A stretch of 64,000 nucleotides of DNA from Massilia niastensis DSM 21313 (GTDB lineage: Bacteria; Pseudomonadota; Gammaproteobacteria; Burkholderiales; Burkholderiaceae_D). Below, piece by piece: positions 42,493 to 53,066 of this stretch. The notes under the pieces were generated by a model that saw nothing but the letters and a program-made list of their open reading frames with translations, made no database searches and had not been told where the DNA came from. A program made the position numbers and the translations under genes. Position 1 is the first letter of the stretch. Each line of letters starts with the position of its first letter. The DNA is taken from the NCBI RefSeq assembly GCF_000382345.1, contig NZ_KB908080.1:62001-126000 (forward strand). The letters are read 5' to 3'.

Positions 42493-43121
42493 GCACACCG
42501 GGCATGCGGGCCGCGGGCGGTTTCACGGTCGTCGAGGCGATGATCGCGCTGGTGGTGCTGGCGATCCTGCTGGCGGTCGGCGTCCCCAACCTCACGGGCT
42601 GGCTGTCGGCGACCAAGGCCGCCGGCGCCACCCAGTTCTATACCGAGGCGTATGCGGTGGCGCGCGCCCAGGCGCTGTCGCACAATAGCCTGAGCCGCGT
42701 GGTCTTCACGCGCAACGCGGGGAACGGCCAGCTCGACTGGCAGGTCGACATCTGCTTCGAGGAAGCCGGCCTGCCGTGCGATCCCGGCAGCGCACGCTGG
42801 TCGACCGTCGACGAGATCGCCGAGGACGATCCCGAAGGGGAGACCGGTTTCCGCTCGGTGCGGCGCAGCGCCGCCGCGCTGCCCGGCACCGGCGTGCTGA
42901 CCGTGACCCCGGCCGTGAACGGCGCCAGCTCCGTGTATTTCACTGCGCTCGGCTGGGTCGACAGCGCCCGCGCGCTGCCGCTCACCCGGCTCGACCTCGA
43001 ACCGGCCGACGGCCACGATGCCGGCTTCCAGGCCTCCAGCATCGTGCTGACCCTGGCGGGCGTGGCGAGCAGGTGCAAGCCGGACGCCGAGGCCGGCGAC
43101 TCGCGCAGGTGCCCCCAATGA
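42480..43121 (+). CDS. GspH/FimT-family pseudopilin
   Basis: 213 residues if started at GTG 42480, which overlaps pilE by 13 bases and has AAGGGGGG upstream. An ATG at 42504 gives a 7-residue leader (MRAAGG) instead. The prepilin site GG|FTVVEAMIALVVLAILLAVG carries Glu5. A GspH/FimT-like beta-rich domain follows, with Cys residues in ICFEEAGLPC. It is one of the minor pilins that initiate the pilus. It is coupled to pilV by an ATGA overlap. Confidence 0.88.
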   Translation: MHRVSTPGMRAAGGFTVVEAMIALVVLAILLAVGVPNLTGWLSATKAAGATQFYTEAYAVARAQALSHNSLSRVVFTRNAGNGQLDWQVDICFEEAGLPCDPGSARWSTVDEIAEDDPEGETGFRSVRRSAAALPGTGVLTVTPAVNGASSVYFTALGWVDSARALPLTRLDLEPADGHDAGFQASSIVLTLAGVASRCKPDAEAGDSRRCPQ

Positions 43122-43552
43122 GGCGCCGTCCCATGACCATCCGGCGCCAGGGCGGCATCGCGCTGCTCGAAGCCCTGCTGGCGGCCGTGATCCTGGCGAT
43201 CGGCCTGCTCGGCACCATCGGCCTGCAGGCCCGTTCCTACTCGGCGCTGTCGGAAGCCGGCATGCGGGCCGAGGCGACCATCGCGGTCAACCAGCTGCTC
43301 GGCATGATGAACACCGACCTGGCCAACCTGGACGACTACGCCGTCGCCAAGGGCGCCCAGCCGGACGAGAAGCTGGCCACCTGGCTCGAGGACACGCGCG
43401 CGCGCATCCCGGGCGCCGAGGTCACCGTCACGCTCGCCCGGGCGGGCGGCACCACCCGCACCGCCGTGACCATCGCGATCGGCTGGCAGCGCAGCGCCGC
43501 GAGCCAGCGCAACACCCATCGCGTGACGGCCTACCTGGCGGAGTCGACATGA
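43118..43552 (+). CDS. pilV: Type IV pilus modification protein PilV
   Basis: 144 residues, with ATG overlapping the fimT-like stop (ATGA). Short leader then GIALLEALLAAVILAIGLLG: the prepilin-like N-terminal helix with Glu at mature position 5. The remainder carries no known motif beyond the PilV pattern (GLQARSYSAL). It works with FimT/PilW/PilX as the pilus-tip priming complex. Confidence 0.88.
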   Translation: MRRRPMTIRRQGGIALLEALLAAVILAIGLLGTIGLQARSYSALSEAGMRAEATIAVNQLLGMMNTDLANLDDYAVAKGAQPDEKLATWLEDTRARIPGAEVTVTLARAGGTTRTAVTIAIGWQRSAASQRNTHRVTAYLAEST

Positions 43553-44739
43553 AGCGTGGTCCCATCCTGAATTCCCGCGCCGCCGGTTTCTCGCTGGTCG
43601 AGCTGATGGTCAGCGTCGTCATCGGCCTGCTGGCGGTGCTGTTCGCCACCCGCATCATGACCGGTTCCGAGCAGACCAAGGACGCGGCCCTGGGCAGCTC
43701 CGACTCGATGCAGAACGGGATGCTGGCGATGTTCTCGATCAGCGCCGACGCCGAGCAGGCCGGCTATGGCCTGAACGACCCCCTGATCAACGGCTGCGAC
43801 ACCCGGATGACCGATGCCAACGGCTACCAGCTGGCCCCGGCGCAGCGCGGCGGCGTCGCGGTGCGTCCGCTGGCGCCGGCCGTCATCGAGCCGGGCGGCG
43901 CCGGGTCCGACCGCGTGACCCTGTATGCCGGCAGCGCGTCCAGCGGCACCGCCACCCTGCGCCTGACCGCCGACTACATCGGCGGCACCCGCATCGACGT
44001 CGACCGCGTGCCGTTCGGCTTCCGGCGCGGCGACGTCATCGCCGTGGTGCCGGAAAAGACCACCGGGGCCGGCTGCGCGCTGGCCCAGATCTCGAACACG
44101 CCGGAAGACCTGCCCGGTCCGCCGGCGCTGCAGTACCTGATGATCGGCGGCGCCGGCCTGCGCTACAACAGCGGCTCGCTCGGCGCCGCGTTCACCGGCG
44201 GCGCCGCGCGCCTGTTCAACCTGGGCCCCGAGGCCGGCCTGGCCTTCCATACCTGGTCGGTCGAGGACGGCTACCTGCGCCTGCGCGCCACCAACATGGC
44301 CGGCGCCGGCGCGGCTTCGCAGGCGGTGGCGGACAACATCGTGTCGCTGAAGGCCCAGTACGGCTTCGACACGCGCGCCGAGGCGGACTTCGTGCCGGAA
44401 GAGGGCGTGCAGGTGGGGCGCTGGTCGTCCGACATGCTCGACGCCGACGGCGATGGCGTGTCCGGCGGCGCGGGCGACTACCAGCGCATCGCGGCCCTGC
44501 GCATCGCCGTGGTGGCGCGCGCCAGGAATCCCGAGCGTCCCGACGCCAAGGGAGCCTGCAGCGCGACGCTCGAGCAGCCGACGGTGTTCGCCAGCGAACA
44601 GCCGCAGGGCGTGGCGGCGGCGCCGGTGGAGGTCGAGGTCGAGGTGGAGGACGATCCAATCGCCTGGAGCTGCTACCGCTACCGCGTTTTCGAAACCATC
44701 GTCCCGCTGCGTAACGCGGGCTGGAGGCCGTCCGCATGA
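43549..44739 (+). CDS. pilW: Type IV pilus assembly protein PilW
   Basis: 396 residues, overlapping pilV by four bases. The prepilin N-terminus GFSLVELMVSVVIGLLAVLFATRI is clear. The large periplasmic domain has the PilW phrase LGSSDSMQNGMLAMFSISADAEQAGYG and several conserved Cys. Its length fits PilW. An acidic, repetitive stretch (VEVEVEVEDDP) lies near residue 365. It is a minor pilin of the tip complex. Confidence 0.9.
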   Translation: MKRGPILNSRAAGFSLVELMVSVVIGLLAVLFATRIMTGSEQTKDAALGSSDSMQNGMLAMFSISADAEQAGYGLNDPLINGCDTRMTDANGYQLAPAQRGGVAVRPLAPAVIEPGGAGSDRVTLYAGSASSGTATLRLTADYIGGTRIDVDRVPFGFRRGDVIAVVPEKTTGAGCALAQISNTPEDLPGPPALQYLMIGGAGLRYNSGSLGAAFTGGAARLFNLGPEAGLAFHTWSVEDGYLRLRATNMAGAGAASQAVADNIVSLKAQYGFDTRAEADFVPEEGVQVGRWSSDMLDADGDGVSGGAGDYQRIAALRIAVVARARNPERPDAKGACSATLEQPTVFASEQPQGVAAAPVEVEVEVEDDPIAWSCYRYRVFETIVPLRNAGWRPSA

Positions 44740-45335
44740 TCCGACCATCCCTGCGCCGCCAGCGCGGCATCGCGCTGCCCGTCATGCTCATCATGATGCT
44801 GGTGATGCTGGTGACCAGCATCTACCTGCTCAAGTCGAGCAATTCGACCACCCTGTCCGCATCCAACCTGGCCTATGACGCCTCGCTCAGCCGCGCGGTC
44901 GACCTCGGCCTGCATACCGGCTTCCAGTGGCTGAGCGAGACCGCGACGACCAACCGCAGCCTGCTCAACACGGCGCAGCAGGACGCGGGCTACAACGCGG
45001 TGATGGTCCCGCAATACACCCCGCGCGACGGGGACTTCTGGACCAACTCGCGCACCATCGCCGACCCTTCCGATCCCGCCGGGCGCCAGATCGAGTACGT
45101 GATCCACCGCCTGTGCCGGGCCGAACTGGCCTACGACGACAAGAAGAACGCCTGCGTCCAGACCGCCGCGAACACGGCGAAGCTGGGCACCACCATCGGC
45201 ATCGGCGAGAGCCTGGCCTCGGATGCGCCGGCCTTTGCCGGCACCCCGCAGGTGCATTACGTGATCACCGCCCGGATCGTCGGCGTCCGCGGCGGCAACG
45301 TGGTCAACCAGCTGGTCGTCCTGATCGGCGCCTGA
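44736..45335 (+). CDS. pilX: Type IV pilus assembly protein PilX
   Basis: 199 residues, with ATG overlapping the pilW stop. A single N-terminal membrane helix (GIALPVMLIMMLVMLVTSIYLLK) lacks Glu5, as is usual for PilX-type proteins. The PilX phrase NLAYDASLSRAVDLGLHTGFQWL follows, and a Cys pair is near 120-132. It interacts with PilY1, encoded 31 bases downstream. Confidence 0.87.
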   Translation: MIRPSLRRQRGIALPVMLIMMLVMLVTSIYLLKSSNSTTLSASNLAYDASLSRAVDLGLHTGFQWLSETATTNRSLLNTAQQDAGYNAVMVPQYTPRDGDFWTNSRTIADPSDPAGRQIEYVIHRLCRAELAYDDKKNACVQTAANTAKLGTTIGIGESLASDAPAFAGTPQVHYVITARIVGVRGGNVVNQLVVLIGA

Positions 45336-45366
45336 CCCGAATGATTGATTGTTCAACGGAGAGCGC

Positions 45367-48300
45367 ATGAATCGCATCCTCATTTCCTTCGCCCTGGCGC
45401 TGGCGGCGCTTCCAGCCTGGGCCGACCCGACCAGCATTTCCCAGCTGCCGCTGCTGAACATCACCGGCAGCGGCACGGTCAAGCCCAACCTGATGCTCCT
45501 GTTCGATAACTCGGGCTCGATGGCCAGCGCCTTCACGCCCGACTACGTCGACGACACCGGCACCTGCCGCTCGCGCGCGACCCTGGAGGGCGGCACCCGC
45601 GGCTGCCGCCCGGGCGATCCGCCCTTCAACAGCGGCGACTTCAACCGCCAGTACTACAACCCGAAGGTGCGCTACAGCCCGCCCGTGCGGGCCGACGGCA
45701 GTTCGTTCCCGAACCTGAACCGCGGCGCGACCACCAACTGGACCTCGGTCACGACCGACGGCTTCGGCGTGAACGACAGCGACCTGCTCGGCAACGACGT
45801 CAAGAACACCAACCTGGTGACCGGCTTCCCCGACCTGCGCTGGTGCGACGGCAACGGCGCGTGCGGCTACAACACCACCGGCTACGTCTACCCGACCAAC
45901 GAGCGCTACTCGCCGCAGAGCTTCACGGCCAATCCCTACTACTACAGCATCAACGTCGCCGAGTACTGCACCGACGCCAGCTTGCGCACCTGCGTCTCGA
46001 CCGCGGTCAACGCGCCGGCGCCGGCCGGCTATCCGGAGCCGGCCCGGGTGCGCTGGTGCGATTCGCGCAAGCTCGACAACTGCCAGGCCAAGTACGTCGG
46101 CGACTTCAAGTATCCGCGCTACGGCGACCCGAACCGGGTCGGCGAATGGTACGGCACCATCGTGATCGGCCAGTCGAGCACCTCGAATGCGACGACGATC
46201 AACAGCGTGAAGGCGGTCGGCACCGCGGGCACGTTTACCATCACCAACGGCGCGGTGCAGGCGGCCAGCGGCACCAATACCGCGACCAGGCAGGCCGCGC
46301 TGGCCAATGCGCTGGCGGCATCGATCATCGCCAGGACCGGCCTGGCCCGGCCGTTCACCGCCTGCGTGCGCACCCCGACCTTGTCCAGCGTGCCGGCCTG
46401 CTCGAGCTTCGGCATCACCCTGAGCGCGACCAACGTGGTCGCCGTGGTCCCGATCAGCTGCGAGGCGCCTACCTCGACCAAGACGAATGCCACCTGCGTG
46501 CCGGTGAAGGATGGCGCGCGCGCCGGCGACGACCTGGTGGTGACCTCGGGTTCCACCACGACCGCGCTGCTGACCATCGAGGGCAGCACCAACAGCAGCA
46601 AGACCCAGGAACTGGGCGGCATAACGCTCGGCACGACCCAGCTGTTCTCGAGCAAGCTGGCGCTGGCGCGCGGCGTGACCGCCAGCAAGGTGGCGATCGC
46701 GATCCGCGACAAGATCGGCACCAAGGAAACCATCACCGCCTACCTGGGCGGGAATGCGGTGTCGCCGATCTGCGCCGCCGCCACCAGCAACGACAGCGAA
46801 CGGGCCACCGTCTGCCTGGTGAACACCAATCTCGACAGCGAAGGGCAGAACATCGCGCTCGGTTCGCTCAGCAACAACGGCAGCAAGTCGACCTACCTGG
46901 ACTTCAGCGTCAGCGTCGCCGTCAGCGACGGCGTTCCCACCGCCACCACCGCCATGGGCGCCTCGGTATTCGTGCGCACCGACATCGTGCCGGCCCGCGA
47001 CAGCTATCCGAAGGATCCGAGCCGCAGCGACTGCGCCGGGTCGACCTGCACCTACGACGAGGAGATGACCAACTTCGCCAACTGGCACGGCTACTACAAG
47101 ACCCGCAACCAGATGATGAAGACCGCGGTGGGCCAGGCTTTCCAGCCGATCACCGACAACTACAACGTCGGCCTGGTGTCGCTGTCCACCGCCGCCGCCG
47201 AGGGCACGATGAACCGCCCGAAACCGTTCTCGGGCACCAACCGCTCGGACTGGTACACCTCGCTGTACGCGATGAACGGCAGCCAGTCGACCCCGATCCG
47301 CCAGGCCCTGCATGCGATCGGCAAGATGTACGCCAACCTGTCGCCGTACAACTACGCGAAGGGCTCGGAAGTGGTGCAGTATCCCTGCCAGCAGAACTTC
47401 ACCTTCGTGACCACCGACGGCTACTGGAACGGCAATGCCGCCGCCGATGTCGTCAACAACGACAACCGCGAGAACGCCGGCCGCTTCTGCCTGCGCTCGA
47501 CCGGCTGCGTCGACACCAGCACGCAGAGCGCGAACTCGCTGGCCGACGTGGCGCTGTACTGGTACAACGGCGGCGCGAGCGACAAGACCACCTCGCTGCG
47601 GCCGACGCTGGAGGACTGGACCAAGCCCGGCGTGGTGCCCGCCGCCTCGGGCGAGAACACCCGCCTGCACATGAAGACCTACGCGCTCGGCCTGGGCGTG
47701 GACGGGGTCATGAACTACGAGGCGAACTACGACACCGCGCCCTCGCAGACCGGCGACTTCTACAAGCTGGTGACCGGCATGACCACGGGCTGCCCATGGA
47801 ACAATGGCGGCGCCTATGTCTGGCCCGACCCGAAGACGGGCGACAACAGCGGTTCGGCCGCCTACCAGTCGCGCGTGGACGACCTCTGGCATGCCGCCAT
47901 CAACGGCCACGGCAAGTACTTCTCGGCCTCGGACCCGCGCCAGGTGGTGGACGGCCTGCGCTCGGCGCTGTCGAACATCGAAGTCAAGGTCGGCGCCGCG
48001 GCGGCCGCGGCGACCTCCACGCCCAACATCTCGCAGCAGGACAACGACATCTTCTCGGCCACCTTCACCACCGTGAAGTGGTACGGCGAACTGGCCAACC
48101 GCAAGATCGACACCGTGACCGGCGAGGTGAGCACGACCGACACCTGGAACTCGTCGCGCAAGGTGGGCGGCAAGGTGGCGGCCGGCAGCGATACCCGCGT
48201 CATCAAGATGCTCGACACCGCGACCGGCGGCCTGAAGGACTTCCTCTACGAGGACCTGAGCACCGCCGAGCGGGCGTGGTTCGACAACAAGTGCGGCGCG

Positions 48301-49995
48301 CTGGCCCAGTGCTCCAACCTGTCGGCGGCCAACCAGGCCATCGTCAACCGCGGCGAGACCATCGTCAACTGGCTGCGCGGCCACCAGCAGTACGCCAACG
48401 ACACGGTGCTGCGCACCTATACGCGCACCGATCCCGAGAAATCGGGCCCGGAAGGTCCGCTGCCGATCGTGCTGGGCGATATCGCCTCGTCCAAGCCGGC
48501 CTACCTGCGCGATCCGCGCAAGAGCTACCACCGCGAGGGCTACAACGACTACAAGGTCGAGAACGAGGATCGCCCGGGCACGGTGTTCGCGGCCGCCAAC
48601 GACGGCATGCTGCATGCGTTCGACGCCAGCACCGGCGAGGAACTGTGGGCCTACGCGCCGCGCATCACGATGAAGAAGCTGCACAAGCAGGCCGGCACGA
48701 CCTACGGCACCAGCCACCAGTTCACCACCGACGGCTCGCCCGAGCTGGCCGACGTCCAGATCAACGGCGTCTGGAAGACGGTCCTGGTGGCCGGCCTGAA
48801 CGGGGGCGGGCGCGGCTACTATGCGCTCGACGTGACCGATCCGCACGATCCGAAGGCGCTGTGGGAACTGTGCGCCGACCCGGCGGTGTGCAGCGGCGCC
48901 AACCTCGAGCCGCAGATCGGTTACTCGTTCGGCAACCCGCAGTTCGGCATCGTGAAGGATGGCGCCGGCACCGAGCGCTGGGTGGTGTTCCTGACCTCGG
49001 GCTACAACAACATCCCGGGCACCGACGGCGTGGCGGGCGGCGACGGCAGGGGCTACCTGTTCGTGGTCGACGTGGCGACCGGACGTGTGCTCGACCGTAA
49101 CCTGGCCCCGGTGGCCGCCGGCAGCACGCCGACCCTGGTCACGACCGGCGCGGGCGACACCGCCACGCCGTCCGGCCTGGCCAGGATCACGGCCATCACG
49201 GTCAACCCGAATACCGATCCGCTGGTGACCTATGTCTACGGCGGCGACAACCAGGGCCAGATGTGGCGCTTCGACTTCACCACCAAGGGCAAGGTAGAGG
49301 TCCTGAAGATGGGCGACGCCGGCGCCGGCCAGCCGATCACCACCCGTCCCGACGTGGCCCTGTGCCAGGTCGACACCGTGGTCGACGGCGAGACCGAGCC
49401 CTCGGCCCAGCGCGTGGTCGTGTTCGGATCCGGCCGCCTGCTCGACCTGCCCGATGTCAGCGCCACCGCGATGCAGAGCGCCTACGTGCTGAAGGACAGC
49501 GGCAAGACCATCGGCGTGGCGGACTGGCGCAATGCGTCGGCGATGGCCAAGCGCCAGCTTGCCAAGCTCGAGAACAACGGCCGCGACGAGTTCACCATCT
49601 CCGGCGCCGCGGTCGACCTGTCGACCCAGGCCGGCTGGTTCGTCGACTTCGACCGCAATGCCGGCGAGCGCATCAACCTGGATCCGAAGATCGTGTCCGG
49701 CACCCTGAGCATGGTCACCAACCTGCCGAGCTCCTCGTCGGCCTGCTCGGTGGGCGGTACCAGCAATGTCTACCAGCTCGACGTCTGCAACGGCCGCGCG
49801 GTGCTCGACAACGGCCTGGCCGGCCATACGCTGTCGAACAACTCGGCCGCGGTCGGCTTCATCATCGTGCGCCTGCCCTCGGGCGCCCTGAAGATGATCA
49901 CCACCACCGCCGACGGCAAGACCATCACGTCCGAGGTCAAGCCGGCCAAGACCCAGGAGGCGCGCCGCGCCGGCTGGCGCCGGGTGCGCAACTGA
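45367..49995 (+). CDS. pilY1: Type IV pilus tip adhesin/assembly protein PilY1
   Basis: 1542 residues, started at ATG 45367; the frame is open six codons further upstream. The signal peptide ends near PAWA (residue 19). The N-terminal von Willebrand-like region starts with NLMLLFDNSGSMAS, a MIDAS DxSxS. A long Ser/Thr-rich segment follows. The C-terminal beta-propeller (about 1000-1500) contains repeated blade phrases such as ANDGMLHAFDASTGEELWAYAP and GGDNQGQMWRFD. PilY1 sits at the pilus tip and controls extension, adhesion and surface sensing. The coding strand has few rare codons and no internal frameshift. Confidence 0.95.
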   Translation: MNRILISFALALAALPAWADPTSISQLPLLNITGSGTVKPNLMLLFDNSGSMASAFTPDYVDDTGTCRSRATLEGGTRGCRPGDPPFNSGDFNRQYYNPKVRYSPPVRADGSSFPNLNRGATTNWTSVTTDGFGVNDSDLLGNDVKNTNLVTGFPDLRWCDGNGACGYNTTGYVYPTNERYSPQSFTANPYYYSINVAEYCTDASLRTCVSTAVNAPAPAGYPEPARVRWCDSRKLDNCQAKYVGDFKYPRYGDPNRVGEWYGTIVIGQSSTSNATTINSVKAVGTAGTFTITNGAVQAASGTNTATRQAALANALAASIIARTGLARPFTACVRTPTLSSVPACSSFGITLSATNVVAVVPISCEAPTSTKTNATCVPVKDGARAGDDLVVTSGSTTTALLTIEGSTNSSKTQELGGITLGTTQLFSSKLALARGVTASKVAIAIRDKIGTKETITAYLGGNAVSPICAAATSNDSERATVCLVNTNLDSEGQNIALGSLSNNGSKSTYLDFSVSVAVSDGVPTATTAMGASVFVRTDIVPARDSYPKDPSRSDCAGSTCTYDEEMTNFANWHGYYKTRNQMMKTAVGQAFQPITDNYNVGLVSLSTAAAEGTMNRPKPFSGTNRSDWYTSLYAMNGSQSTPIRQALHAIGKMYANLSPYNYAKGSEVVQYPCQQNFTFVTTDGYWNGNAAADVVNNDNRENAGRFCLRSTGCVDTSTQSANSLADVALYWYNGGASDKTTSLRPTLEDWTKPGVVPAASGENTRLHMKTYALGLGVDGVMNYEANYDTAPSQTGDFYKLVTGMTTGCPWNNGGAYVWPDPKTGDNSGSAAYQSRVDDLWHAAINGHGKYFSASDPRQVVDGLRSALSNIEVKVGAAAAAATSTPNISQQDNDIFSATFTTVKWYGELANRKIDTVTGEVSTTDTWNSSRKVGGKVAAGSDTRVIKMLDTATGGLKDFLYEDLSTAERAWFDNKCGALAQCSNLSAANQAIVNRGETIVNWLRGHQQYANDTVLRTYTRTDPEKSGPEGPLPIVLGDIASSKPAYLRDPRKSYHREGYNDYKVENEDRPGTVFAAANDGMLHAFDASTGEELWAYAPRITMKKLHKQAGTTYGTSHQFTTDGSPELADVQINGVWKTVLVAGLNGGGRGYYALDVTDPHDPKALWELCADPAVCSGANLEPQIGYSFGNPQFGIVKDGAGTERWVVFLTSGYNNIPGTDGVAGGDGRGYLFVVDVATGRVLDRNLAPVAAGSTPTLVTTGAGDTATPSGLARITAITVNPNTDPLVTYVYGGDNQGQMWRFDFTTKGKVEVLKMGDAGAGQPITTRPDVALCQVDTVVDGETEPSAQRVVVFGSGRLLDLPDVSATAMQSAYVLKDSGKTIGVADWRNASAMAKRQLAKLENNGRDEFTISGAAVDLSTQAGWFVDFDRNAGERINLDPKIVSGTLSMVTNLPSSSSACSVGGTSNVYQLDVCNGRAVLDNGLAGHTLSNNSAAVGFIIVRLPSGALKMITTTADGKTITSEVKPAKTQEARRAGWRRVRN

Positions 49996-50128
49996 TGCGC
50001 CGTCGTTGAGCCGCCGCCGGGCAGTGCGGGCGCTCCGGCGCCCGCACACGCCATTCTGTTCACACGGAGTGGCGCGGAAACGGTAAAATCGAGGGTTTTC
50101 TTCCGAGGGCCGCTTGAAGGGCTCGACT

Positions 50129-51793
50129 ATGGCCAACGACACCGATATCTCCGCCGCGGACGGCACGTCCGACCCCGGCACCACCACCAGCCGCGAGGCC
50201 GGCGCGATCGTGCGCGAAGTCGCGCGCCGCCGTACCTTCGGCATCATTTCCCACCCGGACGCCGGCAAGACCACGCTGACCGAGAAGCTGCTGCTGTTCT
50301 CGGGCGCGATCCAGCTCGCCGGCACCGTCAAGGGCCGCAAGAGCGGCCGCCACGCGACCTCGGACTGGATGGACATCGAGAAGCAGCGCGGCATCTCGGT
50401 CGCCAGCTCGGTGATGCAGTTCGAGTTCCGCGACCACGTGGTCAACCTGCTCGACACCCCTGGCCACCAGGATTTCTCGGAAGACACCTACCGGGTGCTG
50501 ACCGCGGTCGACTCGGCGCTGATGGTGATCGACGCCGCCAAGGGCGTGGAAGAGCAGACCATCAAGCTGCTCGACGTGTGCCGCATGCGCGCCACCCCGA
50601 TCGTGACCTTCATGAACAAGATGGACCGCGAAACCCGCGATCCGCTCGAGCTGCTCGACGAGGTCGAGTCGGTGCTGAAGATCGAATGCGCGCCGGTGAC
50701 CTGGCCGATCGGCATGGGCAAGAACTTCCGCGGTGTCTACCACCTGCTGAAGGACGAGATCATGCTGTTCAAGGCGGGCGAGGAAAAGGCCGACGGCGCC
50801 TTCGAGATCGTCAAGGGCATCGACAACCCGAAGCTGGCCGAGATGTTCCCGATGGAGATCGAGCAGCTCAAGCTCGAGGTCGAGCTGGTGCACGGCGCCT
50901 CGCATCCCTTCGACCTGGAGCGCTTCCTGTCGGGCGTGCAGACCCCGGTGTTCTTCGGTTCGGCGATCAACAACTTCGGCGTGCGCGAGATCCTGTCGGC
51001 CCTGGTCGACTGGGCGCCGGCGCCGCGCGAGCGCGACGCCACCGTGCGCGCGGTCAAGCCCGAGGAACAGCCGTTCACCGGCTTCGTCTTCAAGATCCAG
51101 GCCAACATGGACCCGGCCCACCGCGACCGCATCGCCTTCCTGCGCGTGTGCTCGGGACGTTTCGAAAAAGGCATGAAGGTCAAGCACCTGCGCCTGGGCC
51201 GCGAGGTCAAGCTGTCCTCGGTGGTCACCTTCATGGCGTCCTCGCGCGAACAGGTCGAAGAGGCCTACGCGGGCGACATCATCGGCCTGCCGAACCATGG
51301 CAACATGCAGATCGGCGACAGTTTCAGCGAAGGTGAAATGCTGAGCTTTACCGGCATCCCGTACTTCGCGCCTGAGCTGTTCCGCACGGTGCGCATCCGT
51401 AATCCGCTGAAGATGAAGCAGCTGCAGAAGGGCTTGCAGCAGCTGGGCGAAGAGGGCGCGGTACAGGTGTTCAAGCCGGTGCTGGGCAGTGAACTGATCC
51501 TGGGCGCGGTCGGCGTGCTGCAGTTCGAAGTCGTGGCCAGCCGCCTGCTCAACGAATACGGCGTGGACGCGGTATTCGAAGGCGCCAGCATCAGCAGCGC
51601 GCGCTGGGTGTCGAGCGACGACAAGAAGGCCTTGTCCGACTTCGAGAACGCGCTCGGCCACAACGTCGCCTACGACGCGGCCGGCAACATGGCCTACCTG
51701 GCCACCTCCGGCGTCAACCTGCGCCTGACCCAGGAACGCTGGCCGAAGCTGACCTTCCATGCGACCCGCGAGCACGCGGCCAAGCTGGGCTGA
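50129..51793 (+). CDS. prfC: Peptide chain release factor RF3
   Basis: 554 residues, slightly longer at the N-terminus than usual (extra ~25 residues, [19 protein letters not shown]). GTPase motifs are intact: G1 [14 protein letters not shown]2 region [10 protein letters not shown]3 [11 protein letters not shown] and G4 NKMDRE. Domains 2-3 follow ([17 protein letters not shown]). RF3 recycles RF1/RF2 after translation termination. A 121-base gap from pilY1 contains a possible promoter but no gene. Confidence 0.97.
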   Translation: MANDTDISAADGTSDPGTTTSREAGAIVREVARRRTFGIISHPDAGKTTLTEKLLLFSGAIQLAGTVKGRKSGRHATSDWMDIEKQRGISVASSVMQFEFRDHVVNLLDTPGHQDFSEDTYRVLTAVDSALMVIDAAKGVEEQTIKLLDVCRMRATPIVTFMNKMDRETRDPLELLDEVESVLKIECAPVTWPIGMGKNFRGVYHLLKDEIMLFKAGEEKADGAFEIVKGIDNPKLAEMFPMEIEQLKLEVELVHGASHPFDLERFLSGVQTPVFFGSAINNFGVREILSALVDWAPAPRERDATVRAVKPEEQPFTGFVFKIQANMDPAHRDRIAFLRVCSGRFEKGMKVKHLRLGREVKLSSVVTFMASSREQVEEAYAGDIIGLPNHGNMQIGDSFSEGEMLSFTGIPYFAPELFRTVRIRNPLKMKQLQKGLQQLGEEGAVQVFKPVLGSELILGAVGVLQFEVVASRLLNEYGVDAVFEGASISSARWVSSDDKKALSDFENALGHNVAYDAAGNMAYLATSGVNLRLTQERWPKLTFHATREHAAKLG

Positions 51794-51872
51794 GGCCAAG
51801 CCGGCGGGCGAGGGGCTGACTGATCGGGCTCGCGGGAGCGCCGGCCCATTTTCACACGTCGGACCCACAACT

Positions 51873-51913
51873 CAAGCATGTCATTACCGCTCCTGGCGGT
51901 AATGACATGCTGA
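51873..51913. repeat. Long perfect hairpin behind prfC
   Basis: A 16-bp perfect inverted repeat (51875-51890 with 51896-51911, core GTCATTACCGC/GCGGTAATGAC) around a 5-base loop, with a stem that extends about three more pairs past a bulged A. No T-run follows, so it may be a REP-like element or an mRNA 3' stabiliser rather than an intrinsic terminator. Confidence 0.6.
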
Positions 51914-52190
51914 GGACGGGGGAACGGTGCCACTGCCATCGTTCCCGCACGTTTGCATGAACTTCGCCTTCGTTCGACGTATTGCTGCGCTGAGACCTGG
52001 TACGCCTGACGACACCTCCACTTGCCTCGAGAGAAGCATCCGCTCTTCACCGCGCCTGGGGACGGGGCCGCTTTCGGGCCAGGACCGGTCGTTAATGGAG
52101 CTGCTTGTTGGGTCAACAGGCTCAGGGCTGTACTCCGGTTACTGACGCAAACTTTAGGACCAGTAAGAACGGGCGTGGATGGCTTGCTTG
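51914..52190. other. Gene-poor start of the accessory region
   Basis: From here base composition becomes less GC-rich. No supported gene. Contains the first copy of the palindromic motif (52064-52094, CCGCTTTCGG...GGACCGGTCGTTAA). Confidence 0.5.
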
Positions 52191-52736
52191 TTATCTGATT
52201 GTCTTGCGCATCAGCATAAGGGGCACCGCCACCTGTCCGCCCCCGAGCGACAGGCTTAGGTCGTGAACGGGCACGAAACCATGTGCCGTGTACAGCGGTA
52301 CGCCCGGCATGGTAGCCGTTAGTTCGAGTGAAGTGAAACCTGCCGCCATCGCGTGCTCGGTGCAGTGCTGCATGAGCATCGAGCCAAGACCCAGGCGTTC
52401 CATTCCCGGATCGACAAAAAAGGCGCGGATCTTCGCCGGCTCGGTGGCTGGGTCGAGAAGGCGGTCCGGTGCGACCTTGTGCTTGTCGCCGCCGTAGGGC
52501 GTCGAACGCTTGCTCCAACCACCGCAAGCGACGATGCGCGTTTCGTCTTCGATGGCGAAGTAGGTGCCATCTCGAATGAGCTGGGTATCGACGCCAAACA
52601 CATCGCGCGTTACCGCGTGCGCCTGCTCAGGCGTGTAAAAGCCGGCTGACAGTCCGATACCGGAACGTTCGATCAGCTTTTGCAGCGCGGGTATGTCGGC
52701 CGCAGTGGCGGCGCGTATCTTGAAATAAATCCGCAT
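52191..52736 (-). CDS. GNAT-family N-acetyltransferase
   Basis: 181 residues. GNAT fold motifs: FKIRAATAADIPALQKLIERS at the start, KIRAFFVDPGMERLGLGSMLMQHCTEHA (motif A, the acetyl-CoA pyrophosphate loop) and a late SLELTATMPGVPLYTAHGFVPV. There is no signal peptide or second domain. It acetylates an unknown amine. It is the first cargo gene of the accessory region, on the minus strand, and codon use is less GC-biased than in the neighbouring core genes. Confidence 0.88.
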   Translation of the reverse strand: MRIYFKIRAATAADIPALQKLIERSGIGLSAGFYTPEQAHAVTRDVFGVDTQLIRDGTYFAIEDETRIVACGGWSKRSTPYGGDKHKVAPDRLLDPATEPAKIRAFFVDPGMERLGLGSMLMQHCTEHAMAAGFTSLELTATMPGVPLYTAHGFVPVHDLSLSLGGGQVAVPLMLMRKTIR

Positions 52737-53066
52737 CGGACCATTCTACAAGCATTGACTTGATCGTCTCGGCCAGTACCGTCGGCTCTCGCACGGCGTC
52801 GTCGCGTTTCTACGGGCCGCGTCCGGAGCGCTGAACCAAGATGTCTTGAGGTGGGCGTGTGCAATGGCTCGGTTCCTGGCTGTCGTGATACTCCGTAACC
52901 TTTTCAGCTCTACAAGATGTTATGCTGCGTCGCATGACCGAGATCGGCCAGAAGCGGTCCTTCGCGGCTGTAAACATAGCAAGGGGCCCTGCTGCCTGAA
53001 CTATCAACGGCAAGCCGGTATCCACTTCCGACCGGCAGGGTTCGGCCACAAACCCGACAGGATGTT
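52737..53066. other. Gene-free stretch with one palindromic motif copy
   Basis: No coding region is supported on either strand. It contains the motif copy GACCG...CGGTC (52935-52964) and the phrase GATGTTATGCTGCG upstream of it. Confidence 0.5.

Noticed and set aside
45304-50487. 1727-codon minus-strand open frame opposite pilY1 and the start of prfC
   Set aside because: Antisense shadow of a long GC-rich gene with few TTA/CTA/TCA codons; no domain motif, no ribosome site.
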